Of a stretch of 7,539 nucleotides of DNA, positions 5,998 to 7,539 are shown piece after piece. The notes below the pieces were generated by a model that saw only the letters and a list, made by a program, of their open reading frames with translations, searched no databases and was not told the origin of the DNA. Source of the DNA: QNES01 sp023143415 (GTDB taxonomy: Bacteria > Pseudomonadota > Gammaproteobacteria > Beggiatoales > Beggiatoaceae); NCBI GenBank assembly GCA_030632725.1, contig DAOVUF010000243.1:1-7539 (forward strand). Direction: 5' to 3'. Numbering within the stretch: position 1 is the stretch's first letter; the number at the start of each line of letters is the position of its first letter. The translations under genes were made by a program, and so were the position numbers.

Positions 5998-7277
5998 TGG
6001 CAACGCTCAGTATTCTTGAAGGGCGAGTGATAGATCCCGCCTCAAATTTAGATTCAGTAACGAATATTCACATTGCCGACGGAAAAATCCTTGCGATAGG
6101 TACTCCACCGACGGATTTTTCAGCTGAACAACAGATTAATGCAAAAAATCAAATTGTTTGCCCTGGACTCATAGATTTAAGTGTACGCTTATGCGAACCG
6201 GGCGCAGAGCATAAAGGCACCATTTTCAGCGAAACGCGCGCTGCTGCCGCAAACGGTATCACAACGGTTTGTTGTCCACCCGATACCAACCCCGTGATTG
6301 ACACACCAGCGGTCGCAGAACTGATACAAAAACGGGCAGCAGAAGCCGGTATGGCAAAAGTATTACCATTAGCCGCCATGACAAAAGAACTCAAAGGTGA
6401 ACAATTAGCCGAAATCGGAATACTCAAAGAAGCCGGCTGTATCGGTGTCAGTAACGTATTACCCATTACCAACACCCAAGTTTTACGTCACGCCTATTCT
6501 TATGCCGCCAATTGTGACATGACCGTTTTTTTACAACCCATTGAACCCTGGTTAAGCAAAGGTTGTATTCATGAAGGCACAATCAGCACCCGTCTTGGCT
6601 TATATGGCATTCCTGAAACCGCTGAAACCATTGCCGTCGCCCGTGACTTACTACTGATTGAAATGACAGGAGTACGAGCACATTTTTGCCGCCTCTCTAC
6701 CGCCCGTGCCGTCTCTATGATTAAAGAGGCTCAAGCTAAAGGATTACCCGTCACTGCCGATGTCAGCGCCCATCACTTATTTCTAACAGACAAAGACATC
6801 AAAAACTATAACAGTCAATGCCATGTAAGCCCCCCCTTACGCAGCCACGATGATAAAACCGGTTTACGCGAAGGTTTATTACAAGGAAACATTAACGCCA
6901 TTTCCTCCGATCATCAACCCCATGAAGCCTATGCTAAACTGAGCCCTTTTGCAATGACTGCATCGGGCATATCTGCCCTAGACACATTACTACCGCTCTG
7001 CTTACGCCTTGCAGAAGAAATGCAAATCGACTTAACAACCGCTCTTGGCTACGTCACCCACAAACCGGCTCAAATTTTAGGGCTTTCAGCAGGCAGATTA
7101 GCAATAGATTGCACCGCTGATCTCTGCATTTTCGATCCCAACATTCATTGGACATTAACCCCCGACAACATGCACAGCTTAGGGCATAATTCACCATTTT
7201 TAAACAGTGAATTTAAAGGAAAAGTCACCTATACTATAATTAATGGTAAAATTGTTGACACAAACAAGATGATCTAA
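5997..7277 (+). CDS. pyrC': Dihydroorotase-like non-catalytic ATCase subunit (PyrC', pseudo-DHO)
   Basis: The 426-residue protein has the dihydroorotase fold and family landmarks: EGRVIDP (8-14), CPGLIDL (55-61), EGTISTRLGLYGIPETAE (193-210), ADVSAHHLFLTD (254-265) and a C-terminal TADLCIFDP (373-381). The zinc ligands are mostly gone. The canonical D-x-H-x-H-x-R-x-P reads D-L-S-V-R-L-C-E-P (60-68), so both His are lost (S62, R64) and the Arg is C66. The usual SDDG reads SNVL (152-155). The later metal His positions are P181 and R232. Only the Asp of the late SDHxPH motif (D305) remains. It should therefore be catalytically dead, like Pseudomonas PyrC', which is needed for PyrB assembly. An AGAGGGA ribosome site (5985-5991) supports the start, which overlaps pyrB by 1 nt. 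A separate active dihydroorotase is expected elsewhere. Confidence 0.92.
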   Translation: MATLSILEGRVIDPASNLDSVTNIHIADGKILAIGTPPTDFSAEQQINAKNQIVCPGLIDLSVRLCEPGAEHKGTIFSETRAAAANGITTVCCPPDTNPVIDTPAVAELIQKRAAEAGMAKVLPLAAMTKELKGEQLAEIGILKEAGCIGVSNVLPITNTQVLRHAYSYAANCDMTVFLQPIEPWLSKGCIHEGTISTRLGLYGIPETAETIAVARDLLLIEMTGVRAHFCRLSTARAVSMIKEAQAKGLPVTADVSAHHLFLTDKDIKNYNSQCHVSPPLRSHDDKTGLREGLLQGNINAISSDHQPHEAYAKLSPFAMTASGISALDTLLPLCLRLAEEMQIDLTTALGYVTHKPAQILGLSAGRLAIDCTADLCIFDPNIHWTLTPDNMHSLGHNSPFLNSEFKGKVTYTIINGKIVDTNKMI

Positions 7278-7313
7278 TGTGAAGGATGCTCTTGTCATTC
7301 ACTTTAAATCTTA

Positions 7314-7331
7314 TTCTACCAGATGGTAGAA
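7314..7331. terminator. Small hairpin 37 bp after pyrC'
   Basis: TTCTACC - AGAT - GGTAGAA is a perfect 7-bp stem with a 4-nt loop. On the plus strand it is followed by A-rich, not T-rich, sequence, so as a terminator of the pyr operon it is weak. It may instead protect the 3' end of the mRNA. Confidence 0.35.
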
Positions 7332-7399
7332 AAAATATAAACAGTTCAAGTCAAAGTTGAAACAGGAAACCAAACCAAATATTTTAAGAAATTAAGGAA

Positions 7400-7414
7400 A
7401 AACCTGTCAGGTTT
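7400..7414. repeat. Near-palindrome AAACCTGTCAGGTTT
   Basis: Seven-base arms AAACCTG and CAGGTTT flank a single central T. It lies just before the longer palindrome at 7418-7460 and shares the AACCTSR-type core with it, so both probably belong to one dispersed palindromic repeat family. Confidence 0.5.
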
Positions 7415-7417
7415 AGT

Positions 7418-7460
7418 GACGAGGTTTTCGTTTTTTCTTCAAAAAAACGAAAACCTCGTC
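7418..7460. terminator. Perfect 19-bp palindrome, possible operon terminator
   Basis: The arms 7418-7436 (GACGAGGTTTTCGTTTTTT) and 7442-7460 are exact reverse complements around a 5-nt CTTCA loop. It is the strongest hairpin after pyrC' (141 bp past the stop) and could end transcription from the pyr operon. The T-run lies inside the stem rather than after it, so it is not a textbook intrinsic terminator. It could equally be a palindromic repeat element or a bidirectional stop. Confidence 0.4.
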
Positions 7461-7477
7461 GGGTATTATTGAATTAT

Positions 7478-7539
7478 CGTAACGACTCAGGGCAACCACA
7501 AGGGGGTGCAGCCTACATCAGAAGATTTTCGTCATTCTA
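7478..7539. repeat. Further copy of the REP-like repeat, reaching the window edge
   Basis: CGTAACGACTCAGGGCAACC followed by ACAAGGG repeats the left arm at 3961-3987 with one substitution. The second half of the unit (GGTGCAGCCTAC in place of ATTGCCCCTAC) is degraded. The 15-mer CAGAAGATTTTCGTC (7519-7533) also occurs at 4031-4045, so the shared unit is longer than the hairpin core. The element probably continues beyond the window. Confidence 0.8.

Overview
The window looks like a chromosomal segment of an AT-rich gammaproteobacterium. Two things point there: the gene order tonB - ruvX - pyrR - pyrB - pyrC', which matches the Pseudomonas-type pyrimidine locus, and a PyrC-like protein that has lost its metal ligands, as in Pseudomonas PyrC'. 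The many dispersed 'GGGCAACCACAAGGG' palindromes and the low G+C of the spacers remind me of filamentous sulfur bacteria (Beggiatoa and relatives, Thiotrichales). That genus-level guess is a recollection, not a proof.

Layout. Positions 1-1128 (minus strand) hold the N-terminal 376 residues of an AGCS-family sodium:amino-acid symporter, cut by the window edge. Positions 1129-2077 are accessory DNA: two near-identical copies (1146-1296 and 1814-1970) of a ~150-bp palindromic repeat bracket a minus-strand GIY-YIG nuclease gene (1332-1711). That gene is broken, or switched off, by a missing A in a poly-A tract. Positions 2078-2815 encode a small unrecognised lipoprotein with its own extended -10 promoter. 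From 2999 to 7277 five plus-strand genes follow: a TonB-family energy transducer, then, after a 197-bp spacer full of REP-like inverted repeats, ruvX/yqgF, pyrR, pyrB and pyrC'. Positions 7278-7539 hold hairpins and another copy of the REP-like repeat.

How the genes work together. ruvX, pyrR, pyrB and pyrC' overlap by 13, 8 and 1 nt, so they are almost certainly co-transcribed and translationally coupled. PyrB is the aspartate transcarbamoylase catalytic chain. PyrC' is most likely its non-catalytic dihydroorotase-like partner, forming a class A ATCase, so a genuine dihydroorotase must be encoded elsewhere. PyrR is a PRPP-binding regulator/uracil phosphoribosyltransferase homologue. RuvX is a housekeeping RNase H-fold nuclease that habitually sits in this neighbourhood.

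The most unusual part is 1146-1976: a frameshifted GIY-YIG nuclease gene framed by structured direct repeats, which could be a small mobile or phase-variable cassette.
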